Source: Streptomyces hyderabadensis
GTDB taxonomy: Bacteria; Actinomycetota; Actinomycetes; Streptomycetales; Streptomycetaceae
Length of the DNA stretch: 64,000 bases
Direction: 5' to 3'
Assembly: GCF_020404845.1 (NCBI RefSeq)
Contig: NZ_JAIOJZ010000028.1
Coordinates: 40,417-104,416, forward strand
Position numbers and translations under genes: made by a program. The notes under the pieces were generated by a model. The model was not told the origin of the DNA. It searched no databases and was given only the letters and a program-made list of their open reading frames with translations. This document shows, one piece after another, positions 24,319-32,195 of the stretch (the stretch's first letter is position 1; each line of letters starts with the position of its first letter).

Positions 24319-25785
24319 ATGCCCGACGTCCGGCTGGCCTCACCGCAAGGCAAGTGGATCCTGTTCACCACCGTCCTCGGCTCCAGCATGGCGCTGCTGG
24401 ACTCCACCGTCGTCAACGTCGCGCTGCCCCACATCGGGCGCGACCTCGGCGCGGACCTCGCCGCGCTCCAGTGGACCGTCAACGCCTACATGGTGACGCT
24501 GGCCGGTCTGATCCTCCTCGGCGGCGCCCTCGGCGACCGGTTCGGCCGCCGCCGGATCTTCGTCCTCGGCGTGCTGTGGTTCGCCGCCGCGTCCCTGCTG
24601 TGCGGCCTCGCGCCGAACGCCGGGGTGCTGATCGCGGCCCGTGCCCTCCAGGGCGTCGGCGGCGCGCTGCTCACCCCCGGCTCCCTCGCCCTCATCCAGG
24701 CTTCCTTCCACGCCGACGACCGGGGCCGGGCGGTGGGCCTGTGGTCCGGCTTCGGGGGCGTCGGCGCGGCGGTGGGGCCGTTCCTCGGCGGCTGGCTGGT
24801 GGACGGCGCGGGCTGGCGCTGGGTGTTCCTGCTCAACGTCCCGCTGGCGCTGCTGTGCGCGCCGGTCGCGCTGCGGCACGTGCCGGAATCCTCCGACCAG
24901 CGTGCCCACACCCGCTTCGACGTGCTCGGCGCGACCCTGTGCGCGGCGGCCCTCGCGCTGCTCACCTACGCCCTGATCGAGGCCCGTACGGCGTCCTGGG
25001 CGGTGGCGCTCAGCGCGGTGGCCGGGGCGGTGGCCGCCGTGGCCTTCGTCGCCGTCGAGCGGCGCGGCAAGGACCCGATGATGCCGCTGGACGTCTTCTC
25101 CTCCCGCCAGTTCACGGCGGTCAACATCGTCACGCTGTGCGTGTACGCGGCCTTCGGCGGCTTCTTCTTCCTCGCCGCGCTCCAGCTCCAGGTCGTCGTC
25201 GGCTGGTCCGCGCTGGCCGCCGGTACGGCGCTGCTGCCGACCACCGTCCTGATGCTGCTGCTCTCCGCCCGCTCCGGAGAACTCGCCGAGCGCCTCGGCC
25301 CGCGCCTCCAGCTCACGGCCGGTCCCCTGCTCTGCGCCGCCGGGATGGTCCTGATGCTGCGGGTCGGCCCGGACGCCTCCTACCTCGCCGACGTACTTCC
25401 CGCCCTGCTGGTCCTCGGCCTCGGCATGGTCACCCTGGTCGCCCCGCTGACGGCGAGCGTGCTGGCCGCCGTGGACACCGCGCGCGCCGGTCTGGCCAGC
25501 GGCATCAACAACGCGGCGGCCCGTGCGGCGGGGCTCGTCGCGGTCGCCGCGCTGCCGCTGCTCACCGGCATGGGCGAGGAGGCGTACCGGTCGGCTGCGG
25601 CGTTCGACGACGCGTTCGGACCGGCGATGCTGATCTGCGCGGGCGTCCTGGTGGCGGGCTCCGTCATCGCCTTCACCACCGTCCGCCGCCCCGCCCCGGA
25701 CTGCCCCCGCCCCGACTGCCGCACCCACGGCTCGGTACTGACACCCCCGCTGGAGGGAGACCACCTGACCCCACCCACCCCGTGA
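24319..25785 (+). CDS. MFS drug exporter, DHA2 (EmrB/QacA) family
   Basis: A 488-residue membrane protein with about 14 helices, likely proton-driven export of drugs or metabolites. Motif A lies in the second to third helix loop (GGALGDRFGRRRIFVLG); LDSTVVNVALPHIGRDL is the DHA2-type motif in helix 1, and motif C-like GFGGVGAAVGPFLGGWLVD is in helix 5. The ATG at 24319 lies 6 bases after an ATACCT box; a longer frame begins inside the terminator and is rejected. The C-terminal tail (PDCPRPDCRTHGSV) is cytoplasmic and Cys/Pro-rich. The gene is followed by a repeat array. The substrate is unknown and no regulator gene adjoins. Confidence 0.92.
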   Translation: MPDVRLASPQGKWILFTTVLGSSMALLDSTVVNVALPHIGRDLGADLAALQWTVNAYMVTLAGLILLGGALGDRFGRRRIFVLGVLWFAAASLLCGLAPNAGVLIAARALQGVGGALLTPGSLALIQASFHADDRGRAVGLWSGFGGVGAAVGPFLGGWLVDGAGWRWVFLLNVPLALLCAPVALRHVPESSDQRAHTRFDVLGATLCAAALALLTYALIEARTASWAVALSAVAGAVAAVAFVAVERRGKDPMMPLDVFSSRQFTAVNIVTLCVYAAFGGFFFLAALQLQVVVGWSALAAGTALLPTTVLMLLLSARSGELAERLGPRLQLTAGPLLCAAGMVLMLRVGPDASYLADVLPALLVLGLGMVTLVAPLTASVLAAVDTARAGLASGINNAAARAAGLVAVAALPLLTGMGEEAYRSAAAFDDAFGPAMLICAGVLVAGSVIAFTTVRRPAPDCPRPDCRTHGSVLTPPLEGDHLTPPTP

Positions 25786-25800
25786 GCGAAGCAGCCGCCA

Positions 25801-25985
25801 CCCCGGTGACGCCCTGAAGGGGCGCGGGGAACCGCGCACGGACCGGGAACGCAGGGCGCCGCCCTGACGGACGCCCCGGTGACGCCCTGAAGGGGCGCGG
25901 GGAACCGCGCACGGACCGGGAACGCAGGGCGCCGCCCTGACGGACGCCCCGGTGACGCCCTCAAGGGGCGCGGGGAACTGCGCGC
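25801..25985. repeat. 73-bp tandem repeat, two and a half copies
   Basis: Copies start at 25801, 25874 and 25947 (period 73). The first two are identical by eye. The third is cut after about 39 bases and differs at two positions. Each carries AAGGGGCGCGGGGAAC, a sequence I know as very common between Streptomyces genes, often downstream of stops. It probably arose by tandem duplication of such an element. It lies between the exporter gene and the DUF3151 gene. Confidence 0.9.
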
Positions 25986-26079
25986 TCAACCACAGCGCAC
26001 CCGCACCCGACAACGCACCCCACCCCACCTCACCGCCGCCCCCGCCCAGCCGCCGCCGGCAATACCGCAGACTTGTCCC

Positions 26080-26493
26080 ATGGCCATTCACGAGAACCTC
26101 CTCGGGGGACCGCCCCCGACCCACCTCCCCGACGACCCGGGCCCGCGCGAGCTGCTCGCGACCGGCACCACCCCCGCCGACGTCGCCGCGAAGTACCCGA
26201 CGTCCTCGCTCGCCTGGGCCCGCCTGGCCGACGAGGCGTTCGAGCGGGGCAGCGTCGTGGAGTCGTACGCGTACGCCCGTACGGGCTACCACCGCGGCCT
26301 CGACGCCCTGCGCCGCAGCGGCTGGAAGGGGCACGGCCCGGTGCCCTGGGAGCACGAGCCGAACCGCGGCTTCCTGCGCGCCCTGCACGCCCTCGCCCGC
26401 GCCGCCCAGGCGATCGGCGAGAAGGAGGAGTACGAGCGCTGCAGCGAGTTCCTGAAGGACTCCTCGCCGGCCGCGGCCGAAGTGCTGGGCTGA
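26080..26493 (+). CDS. DUF3151 family protein
   Basis: A 137-residue cytoplasmic protein of the actinobacterial DUF3151 family. Seen are IHENLLGGPPPTHLPDDPG at the start, the helical pairs WARLADEAFERGSVVESYAY and ARTGYHRGLDALRRSGWKG, VPWEHEPNRGFLRALHALAR and ERCSEFLKDSSP near the end; it is all-alpha and may resemble tetratricopeptide pairs. The ATG follows CAGACT-TGTCCC, a -10 box placement that suggests a leaderless message. The function is unknown. It lies upstream of, but 161 bases from, the kynurenine genes. Confidence 0.85.
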   Translation: MAIHENLLGGPPPTHLPDDPGPRELLATGTTPADVAAKYPTSSLAWARLADEAFERGSVVESYAYARTGYHRGLDALRRSGWKGHGPVPWEHEPNRGFLRALHALARAAQAIGEKEEYERCSEFLKDSSPAAAEVLG

Positions 26494-26654
26494 CCGCCCC
26501 CGGCCACCCGCCCCCGGCTCCCGCGGGCCCGTCCGCCGTGCGCGGGCGGGCCTTGCGGTTTCCTGCGACGATTGCGGAGGATGCCGTTGGGGACCGGGGC
26601 CCCGTGCCGGTAACGGCAGGGCGGACCGCTACCCGTGCACATCAGGAGACAGCG

Positions 26655-27470
26655 ATGTCCCACGACGCCCCGAATCTCGACTTCGAGGGCAGCACGCCGT
26701 ACGAGGACTACGTCAAGGCGGACGTGCTCACCCACCTCCAGCACACCCTCTCCGACGATCCCGGAGAGATGGTCTTCCTGGTCACGACCCAGGTCATGGA
26801 GCTGTGGTTCACCGTCATCGTCCACGAATGGGAGACCGCCGCCCGCGCCCTGCGCGAGGACCGGATCCCGGTGGCGACCGACGCGCTCAAGCGCTCCGTG
26901 CGGGAGCTGGAGGCCCTGAACGCCTCCTGGACCCCCCTGGCCCAGCTCACCCCGGCCCAGTTCAACTCCTACCGGTCCGCCCTCGGCGAGGGCTCCGGTT
27001 TCCAGTCGGCGATGTACCGCCGCCTGGAGTTCCTGCTCGGCGACAAGTCCGCGTCCATGCTCGTCCCGCACCGCGGCGTCCCGCGCGCCCACGCGGAGCT
27101 GGAGAAGGCACTGCAGGAGCCGAGCCTGTACGACGAGGCGGTCCGGCTGCTGGCCCGGCGCGGGTACGACATCCCCGACGCCGTGCTCGACCGCGACCTC
27201 ACCCAGAAGTACGAGGCCGCCCCCGAGGTGGAGGCCGCCTGGACGGCCGTCTACTCCGGCGACCAGAACGGCGAGCTGGCCCGCCTCGGCGAGGCCCTCA
27301 CCGATGTCGCCGAGCTGGTCTGGCGCTGGCGCAACGACCACCTGGTCGCCACCCGCCGCGCGATGGGCGCCAAGACCGGAACGGGCGGCTCCGCCGGGGT
27401 GGCCTGGCTGGAGAAGCGAGCCCGGAACAACGTGTTCCCCGAGCTGTGGACGGCGCGGTCGTATGTCTGA
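26655..27470 (+). CDS. Tryptophan 2,3-dioxygenase
   Basis: Haem enzyme that opens the indole ring of tryptophan to N-formylkynurenine, the first step of kynurenine catabolism. The 271-residue protein is a normal bacterial length. Family features are TPYEDYVKADVLTHLQHTL, VTTQVMELWFTVIVHEWETA, FNSYRSALGEGSGFQSAMYR (the substrate-binding GSGFQS) and, near the C-terminus, VWRWRNDHLVATRRAMGAK with the haem-ligand His and GTGGSAGVAWLEKRARNNVF. The ATG follows CAGGAGA. Its stop overlaps the kynureninase start by 8 bases, so the two enzymes are co-translated. Confidence 0.95.
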   Translation: MSHDAPNLDFEGSTPYEDYVKADVLTHLQHTLSDDPGEMVFLVTTQVMELWFTVIVHEWETAARALREDRIPVATDALKRSVRELEALNASWTPLAQLTPAQFNSYRSALGEGSGFQSAMYRRLEFLLGDKSASMLVPHRGVPRAHAELEKALQEPSLYDEAVRLLARRGYDIPDAVLDRDLTQKYEAAPEVEAAWTAVYSGDQNGELARLGEALTDVAELVWRWRNDHLVATRRAMGAKTGTGGSAGVAWLEKRARNNVFPELWTARSYV

Positions 27471-28707
27471 ACTCCAGCGGATCGCCGAGGAACTGGACGC
27501 CGCCGACCCGCTGGCCGCGGTGCGCGGGAAGTTCGTCCTGGACGACGTGACGTACCTCGACGGCAACTCCCTCGGCGCCCTGCCGGCGCACGTCCCCGGA
27601 CGCGTCGAGGACGTCGTACGGCGCCAGTGGGGCGAGCTGCGCATCCGGTCCTGGGAGGAGAGCGGCTGGTGGACCGCGCCCGAGCGGATCGGCGACCGGA
27701 TCGCCCCGCTGGTCGGGGCGGCCGCCGGGCAGGTCGTGGTCGGCGACTCGACCAGCGTCAACGTCTTCAAGGCGCTGGTCGCCGCGGTGCGGATGGCCGA
27801 GCAGGACGGGCGCACCGGCGGCGGGTCCGAACGCCGGAACCGACCGGTCCGGGACGAGATCCTGGTCGACGCCACCACCTTCCCCACCGACGGGTACATC
27901 GCCGAGTCGGCGGCCCGGATGACGGGGTGCACCCTGCGCCCGGTGGCCCCGGCCGAGGTGCCGTCGGCGCTGGCGGACCGGGGCGGGCGCACCGCCGCCG
28001 TGCTGCTCAATCACGTCGACTACCGCACGGGCCGGCTGCACGACCTGCCCGCGCTCACCGCCGCGGTGCACGCGGCGGGGGCGTACGCGGTGTGGGACCT
28101 GTGCCACAGCGCGGGCGCGCTGCCGGTCGGGCTCGACGAGCACGGCGTCGACCTGGCGGTCGGCTGCACCTACAAGTACCTCAACGGTGGCCCCGGCTCG
28201 CCCGCGTATCTGTACGTGCGCCGCGACCTCCAGCCCCGCTTCGACTCCCCGCTGCCGGGCTGGAACTCGCACGCCGAGCCGTTCGGCATGCGGTCCGACT
28301 ACGCCCCGGCCTCCGGCGCGCCGCGCGGGCGGGTCGGTACGCCGGACATCCTCTCCCTGCTGGCCCTGGAGGCGGCCCTGGACGTGTGGGACGAGGAGGG
28401 CGTCTCGGTGGCGGCGGTGCGGGCCAAGTCGCTGGCGCTGACGGACTTCTTCCTGCGCTGCGTCGGGGCGTACGTCCCGGACGGCCGCGTGGAGTCGGTG
28501 ACCCCGGAGGCGCATGCCGAGCGGGGCAGCCAGGTCGCGCTGCGCTGCGAGGACGCCGGTGAGGTGATGAAGCAGCTGATCGAGCGCGGGGTGGTCGGCG
28601 ACTACCGCGCCCCCGACGTACTGCGCTTCGGCTTCACCCCGCTGTACGTCGGCTTCGCGGACGTCGAGTGGGCGGCGCGGGTGCTGGCCCGGACGCTGGC
28701 CGGCTGA
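27463..28707 (+). CDS. kynU: Kynureninase
   Basis: PLP enzyme that cleaves kynurenine to anthranilate and alanine. From ATG 27463 (MSELQRIAEELDAADPL) the protein has 414 residues, the family norm. Motifs are YLDGNSLGALPAHVPGRVED, VVGDSTSVNVFKALVAAVR, FPTDGYIAES, LLNHVDYRTGRLHDLPALT, VWDLCHSAGALPVGLDEHG, and the Schiff-base lysine in GCTYKYLNGGPGSPAYLY. It starts within the last codons of the tryptophan dioxygenase gene. With the dioxygenase and the formamidase-like hydrolase downstream it completes tryptophan to anthranilate. Confidence 0.95.
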   Translation: MSELQRIAEELDAADPLAAVRGKFVLDDVTYLDGNSLGALPAHVPGRVEDVVRRQWGELRIRSWEESGWWTAPERIGDRIAPLVGAAAGQVVVGDSTSVNVFKALVAAVRMAEQDGRTGGGSERRNRPVRDEILVDATTFPTDGYIAESAARMTGCTLRPVAPAEVPSALADRGGRTAAVLLNHVDYRTGRLHDLPALTAAVHAAGAYAVWDLCHSAGALPVGLDEHGVDLAVGCTYKYLNGGPGSPAYLYVRRDLQPRFDSPLPGWNSHAEPFGMRSDYAPASGAPRGRVGTPDILSLLALEAALDVWDEEGVSVAAVRAKSLALTDFFLRCVGAYVPDGRVESVTPEAHAERGSQVALRCEDAGEVMKQLIERGVVGDYRAPDVLRFGFTPLYVGFADVEWAARVLARTLAG

Positions 28708-28900
28708 GCCGCGGGCGGGGCGGCCGGGTCGCAGGGCCGCGGCTCGGGGCGCCGGGTGGGGACCGTACACCCCCTCGTCCGGTCCTCACCCAGCGTCACA
28801 TCCCCGTGTCCGCGCACGTCACCTGCCTGATAACGTCCCGCCAACGGCCGATTTCATTCCCCCGGTCCGCCAACACCGTTTTGTCGCTGAGAGGTTGAGC

Positions 28901-29803
28901 ATGCCGGACGCCGCCGCAGAACCGGGCACCGCTGCCGCGAGGAACGCGGCGGAGGAGAAATCGGCCCTGTCCCACCCGGCGGTCGCGCCCGACTCCACCG
29001 CCGGTTACGGCGACCACCCCGACCAGGTGGTCGACTTCTACGTGCCGCGCGGCGGGGCGGGCGCCGGTGAGGCGGCTCCCGTCGTGGTGGTTCTGCACGG
29101 GGGCTCGTGGCGCGCCCCGTACGACCGGCGGCACATCAGCCCGTTCGCCGGTTTCCTGGCCCGGCGGGGCTTCGCCGTGGCCAGCGTGGAGTACCGGCGC
29201 GGGGCCGAGGGCCCTGCCGGTGACGGTTCCGGGGAGCCCGTCGCCGGGCGTTGGCCCGACACGTTCGACGACGTGGCCGCCGCGCTGGACGCGCTGCCGG
29301 AACTGGTCGGACGGCATCTGCCGCGGGCGGACGCGCGGCGCACGGTGCTCACCGGCCACTCCGCCGGCGGCCACCTGGCCCTGTGGGCGGCCGCCCGGCA
29401 CCTGCTGCCCGCGGACGCCCCGTGGCGGACGGATCGCCCGGCGCCCCTGCGGGGCGTGGTCGCGCTGGCGCCGATCGCCGACTTCGGGGTCGCCGACAAG
29501 CTCGACGTGTGCGGTGGGGCGGCGCGTCAACTGCTGGGCGGCGGCGAGCTGTTCGCCGAGCGCCGCCCGTACGCCGACCCCGCCCTGCTGCTGCCCACCG
29601 GGATCGCGACGACCCTCGTGCAGGGCCGGGCCGACGTGGACGTCCCGCAGGCGGTCGCCGAGGCGTACGCCGACGCGGCGGCGAGGGCCGGGGAGGTGGT
29701 GGGGGTGACGCTGCTGGAGGACGTCGGCCACTACCCGCTGATCGACCCGGCGGCGGACGCGTGCGCGGTGGTGGCGGAGGAGATCGCTCAGCTGGCCTGG
29801 TGA
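28901..29803 (+). CDS. Alpha/beta hydrolase, probable kynurenine formamidase
   Basis: A 300-residue alpha/beta hydrolase. It has the HGGSW oxyanion motif (VVLHGGSWRAPYDR) typical of arylformamidases and hormone-sensitive-lipase relatives, the nucleophile elbow GHSAGGHLALW, an Asp candidate in QGRADVDVP and the catalytic His in DVGHYPLIDP. Hydrolysis of N-formylkynurenine is the missing step between the two upstream genes, so formamidase is the best guess from context. A general esterase is the alternative. The ATG at 28901 follows GAGAGG; 193 bases separate it from kynU, so it may have its own promoter. The N-terminal 35 residues are Ala-rich without a signal peptide, in line with a cytoplasmic enzyme. 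Confidence 0.8.
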   Translation: MPDAAAEPGTAAARNAAEEKSALSHPAVAPDSTAGYGDHPDQVVDFYVPRGGAGAGEAAPVVVVLHGGSWRAPYDRRHISPFAGFLARRGFAVASVEYRRGAEGPAGDGSGEPVAGRWPDTFDDVAAALDALPELVGRHLPRADARRTVLTGHSAGGHLALWAAARHLLPADAPWRTDRPAPLRGVVALAPIADFGVADKLDVCGGAARQLLGGGELFAERRPYADPALLLPTGIATTLVQGRADVDVPQAVAEAYADAAARAGEVVGVTLLEDVGHYPLIDPAADACAVVAEEIAQLAW

Positions 29804-29810
29804 GCGGACG

Positions 29811-29879
29811 GCGGGTGTCGTCGTCCCCATAGAGGGGGTGTCGCCATCCCCGTAATAGCGGGTGTCGTCGTACCCGTAG
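29811..29879. repeat. Three degenerate direct repeats of about 23 bases
   Basis: GGGTGTCG-centred units begin at 29811, 29834 and 29858 (spacing 23 and 24), about two helical turns apart. They sit between the hydrolase stop and the DUF1023 gene, just before the motif shared with 34282-34320. They could be stacked regulator sites on one face of the helix. Confidence 0.5.
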
Positions 29880-29902
29880 TACCTGAGAGCTACCCGCCAG
29901 GT
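29864..29902 (+). promoter_or_regulatory. Shared promoter motif, copy 1
   Basis: GTCGTCG..., CCGTAGTAC (29874-29882), TGAGAG (29884-29889) and CCAGG match the stretch 34282-34320 at 29 of 39 positions. It overlaps the third direct repeat and is followed by a CCCGCCAGG/CCCTGGCGGG hairpin. It is a candidate site for one of the response regulators encoded at 33.6-36.4 kb. Confidence 0.45.
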
Positions 29903-29994
29903 GAGTTCCCTGGCGGGACGCGGGTTACCCGGCCCGATTCATAACTTCCCCTTCAGACGCGCCCGATGGGCGGGCGTGCGGGAGGGGAGTGGTC

Positions 29995-30984
29995 ATGGGG
30001 CCCGGGACGGCGGTACGTTGGCGGCGGCGTGTGGGCCGATGGCGTCGCGCCGGGTGTGCCGCCCTCATCGCCGGTGCCGTGGTGCTCCCGCTCTCCGGGG
30101 CCGCGCAGCCCCGGATCCCCGCCCCGGCCCCCGCCGCGCTCGCGCCCCCGACGGCCGCCACCCTGGACGAGGCGTACGCCGCCAACCGGGCCAACGCGGC
30201 GCGGGCGTCCCGGATGGCCGCCGGACACGGCGACGACCACCGGGCGGCGGCGGACCGTGCGATGGCCGACCGGTCCCGCCACCTCCTCGCCTTCGACGGC
30301 CGGGGCGCCGGACTGGCCACCGAGGTCTTCGGCGACCTGGCGCACGCCGACCGCGTCGCCGTCCTGGTCCCGGGCTCCGACACCGGACTCGACACCTACG
30401 GCCGCTTCCGCACCGCCGCCCTCGCCCTGCACCGGCAGCTCGCCGCCGAGGCTCCCGCGGGGACCCGCACGGCCGTCGTCGCGTGGCTGGGCTACGAGAC
30501 GCCGGGCACCGTCAGCACCACCGTCGCCACGACCGGCCGCGCCGACCGGGCCGCGCCCAGGCTGCGCGGCCTGGTCGGCGACCTGCGCCGGATCACCGGC
30601 CCGGGCACGCGGGTCGCCCTCCTCTGCCACTCCTACGGCTCGGTGGTCTGCGCCCGCGCCGCCCACGGCCTGGACGTCGCCGACATCGTCCTGGTCGGCA
30701 GCCCCGGTACCGGAGCCGACACCGCCGCCGGTCTGCACACCGACGCCCGGATCTGGGCGGGGCGCGGCGCCGACGACTGGGTGGAGCACGTGCCGCACGT
30801 CAGCGCCGGCCTGTTCGGCACCACCGTCGGCTTCGGTACGGACCCGGTCTCCCCGGACTTCGGCGCCCGGGTCTTCGACGCCGGCGGCGGCGGCCACAGC
30901 GACTACTTCGACCCCGGCTCCCGCTCCCTGACCAACCTGGCCCGGATCGCCCTGGGCGAGACCACGGAGGTGACCCATGACTGA
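29995..30984 (+). CDS. Secreted alpha/beta hydrolase (DUF1023 type)
   Basis: A 329-residue protein with an Arg-rich n-region (RWRRRVGRWRRAG) and a hydrophobic core (CAALIAGAVVLPLSGAA), so it is exported, possibly by Tat given the paired arginines. The mature part carries the DUF1023 pattern: DRVAVLVPGSDTGLDTY, VVAWLGYETPG, the nucleophile in ALLCHSYGSVVCARAA, VLVGSPGTG and a catalytic His in GGGGHSDYFDPGS. The ATG at 29995 follows GGAGGGGA; the GTG at 29989 is too close to it. The stop overlaps the acyltransferase ATG by 8 bases, so both act together. The substrate is unknown. Confidence 0.82.
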   Translation: MGPGTAVRWRRRVGRWRRAGCAALIAGAVVLPLSGAAQPRIPAPAPAALAPPTAATLDEAYAANRANAARASRMAAGHGDDHRAAADRAMADRSRHLLAFDGRGAGLATEVFGDLAHADRVAVLVPGSDTGLDTYGRFRTAALALHRQLAAEAPAGTRTAVVAWLGYETPGTVSTTVATTGRADRAAPRLRGLVGDLRRITGPGTRVALLCHSYGSVVCARAAHGLDVADIVLVGSPGTGADTAAGLHTDARIWAGRGADDWVEHVPHVSAGLFGTTVGFGTDPVSPDFGARVFDAGGGGHSDYFDPGSRSLTNLARIALGETTEVTHD

Positions 30985-32185
30985 CCCGACCCCGGCGCCC
31001 CCGCGCGGCGCCCTGCGCGCGGCCGCCGCCCGCATCGACGCCGCCACGCCCGAGGACCGGGACCGGGCCGTCGACGCCCTGCGCGGTTTCGCCATCCTCG
31101 GGGTGGTGCTCGGGCACTGGCTGGTGACGGCCCTGGTCGCCGACGGCGCCGGCCTGCACGCGGCCAGTCCGCTGCGGGACATGCCCTGGCTCGCCCCGGT
31201 CTCCTGGGCCTTCCAGACGCTCGCCGTGTTCTTCCTGGTCGGCGGCCACGTAGCCACGCGTGGCTACGTCTCGGCCCGGGACCGCGGCGAGTCCTACGGC
31301 CGCTGGCTGAGCGCCCGGCTGTCCCGGCTGTTCCGACCGGTCGCGGCCGTCCTGGCCCTGTGGACGGTGACGGCGGCGCTGCTCCTGCTCACCGGCGCGG
31401 ACCTCGCGACCGTCCACACGCTGGTGAAGCTGGCGCTGTCCCCGATGTGGTTCCTGCTGGTCTTCGCCGCGCTGACCGCGGCGACGCCGCTGCTGACCCG
31501 GCTGCATCCGCTGTGGCCGCTGGTCGTCGTCCTCCACATAGACCTGCTGCGCTTCGGGTTGGGCGCACCGTCCTGGCTCGGCTGGGTCAACCTCGCGGCC
31601 GGCTGGCTGGTCCCCTACACCCTGGGCGCCGCCTGGACCCGCGGCGAGCTGGACCGCCGTCGTTCGGGCTGGATCCTGCTGACCGTCGGCACGGCGGCGA
31701 CGGCGGCGCTCGTCGCCTGGGCGGGCTACCCGGCGTCGATGGTCGGTGTCCCCGGCGCTGCGGTGTCGAACCTCAACCCGCCGACCCTGGCCGCCGTCAC
31801 CTTCGGCCTGGCCCAGTGCGGGCTCGCCCTGCTGCTGCGCGAGCGGCTGCGCCGTGCGCTGCGGCGTCCCGTGGCCTGGGCGGCGGTGGCGCTGGTCAAT
31901 CTCTCCGCGATGACGATCTTCCTCTGGCACCAGACGGCACTGATGGCGACCACGGCCACCGGTCTCCTCGCGGGCCGTCTGCCGGGCCTGCACACGGCAC
32001 CCGACGGCCTGGACTGGGTCGCGGCCCGGCTCGCCTGGCTGCCGGTGTTCGCGCTGGTCCTGGCCGTTTGCTGGGCCACGTTCCGCTCCTGCGAGCAGCG
32101 TGGCCGAGGGCGGCGAGGCTCCCGGGTCGTGCGCGCGCACCGACCGCAGCGCCGGGCGACCGCGGCGGGTGCCCGCCATGTCTAG
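30977..32185 (+). CDS. Membrane acyltransferase (acyltransferase 3 family)
   Basis: A 402-residue integral membrane protein with about ten helices. The family start motif is clear: RDRAVDALRGFAILGVVLGH with the catalytic His, followed by FQTLAVFFLVGGHVATRGYV and RLSRLFRPVAAVLAL. Such enzymes move acyl groups onto sugars, lipids or antibiotics across the membrane. It overlaps the DUF1023 hydrolase gene by 8 bases, suggesting a paired acylation/deacylation function, which is inference. Its GGAGGTG binding site lies in the upstream gene. The codons for GHVATRGYV hold a perfect 22-bp palindrome (31248-31269). The C-terminal 30 residues are basic and cytoplasmic. The stop codon lies inside the -10 box of the next gene. 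Confidence 0.88.
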   Translation: MTDPTPAPPRGALRAAAARIDAATPEDRDRAVDALRGFAILGVVLGHWLVTALVADGAGLHAASPLRDMPWLAPVSWAFQTLAVFFLVGGHVATRGYVSARDRGESYGRWLSARLSRLFRPVAAVLALWTVTAALLLLTGADLATVHTLVKLALSPMWFLLVFAALTAATPLLTRLHPLWPLVVVLHIDLLRFGLGAPSWLGWVNLAAGWLVPYTLGAAWTRGELDRRRSGWILLTVGTAATAALVAWAGYPASMVGVPGAAVSNLNPPTLAAVTFGLAQCGLALLLRERLRRALRRPVAWAAVALVNLSAMTIFLWHQTALMATTATGLLAGRLPGLHTAPDGLDWVAARLAWLPVFALVLAVCWATFRSCEQRGRGRRGSRVVRAHRPQRRATAAGARHV

Positions 32186-32188
32186 GGT
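32183..32188 (+). promoter_or_regulatory. -10 box TAGGGT of a leaderless promoter
   Basis: TAGGGT-GGAGCCC-GTG before the first of the tandem sensor kinases; the TAG is also the stop of the acyltransferase gene. Confidence 0.5.
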
Positions 32189-32195
32189 GGAGCCC

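Noticed and set aside
25801..25985. CRISPR array
   Set aside because: Direct repeats of 73 bases are contiguous with no spacers, and no cas genes are near.
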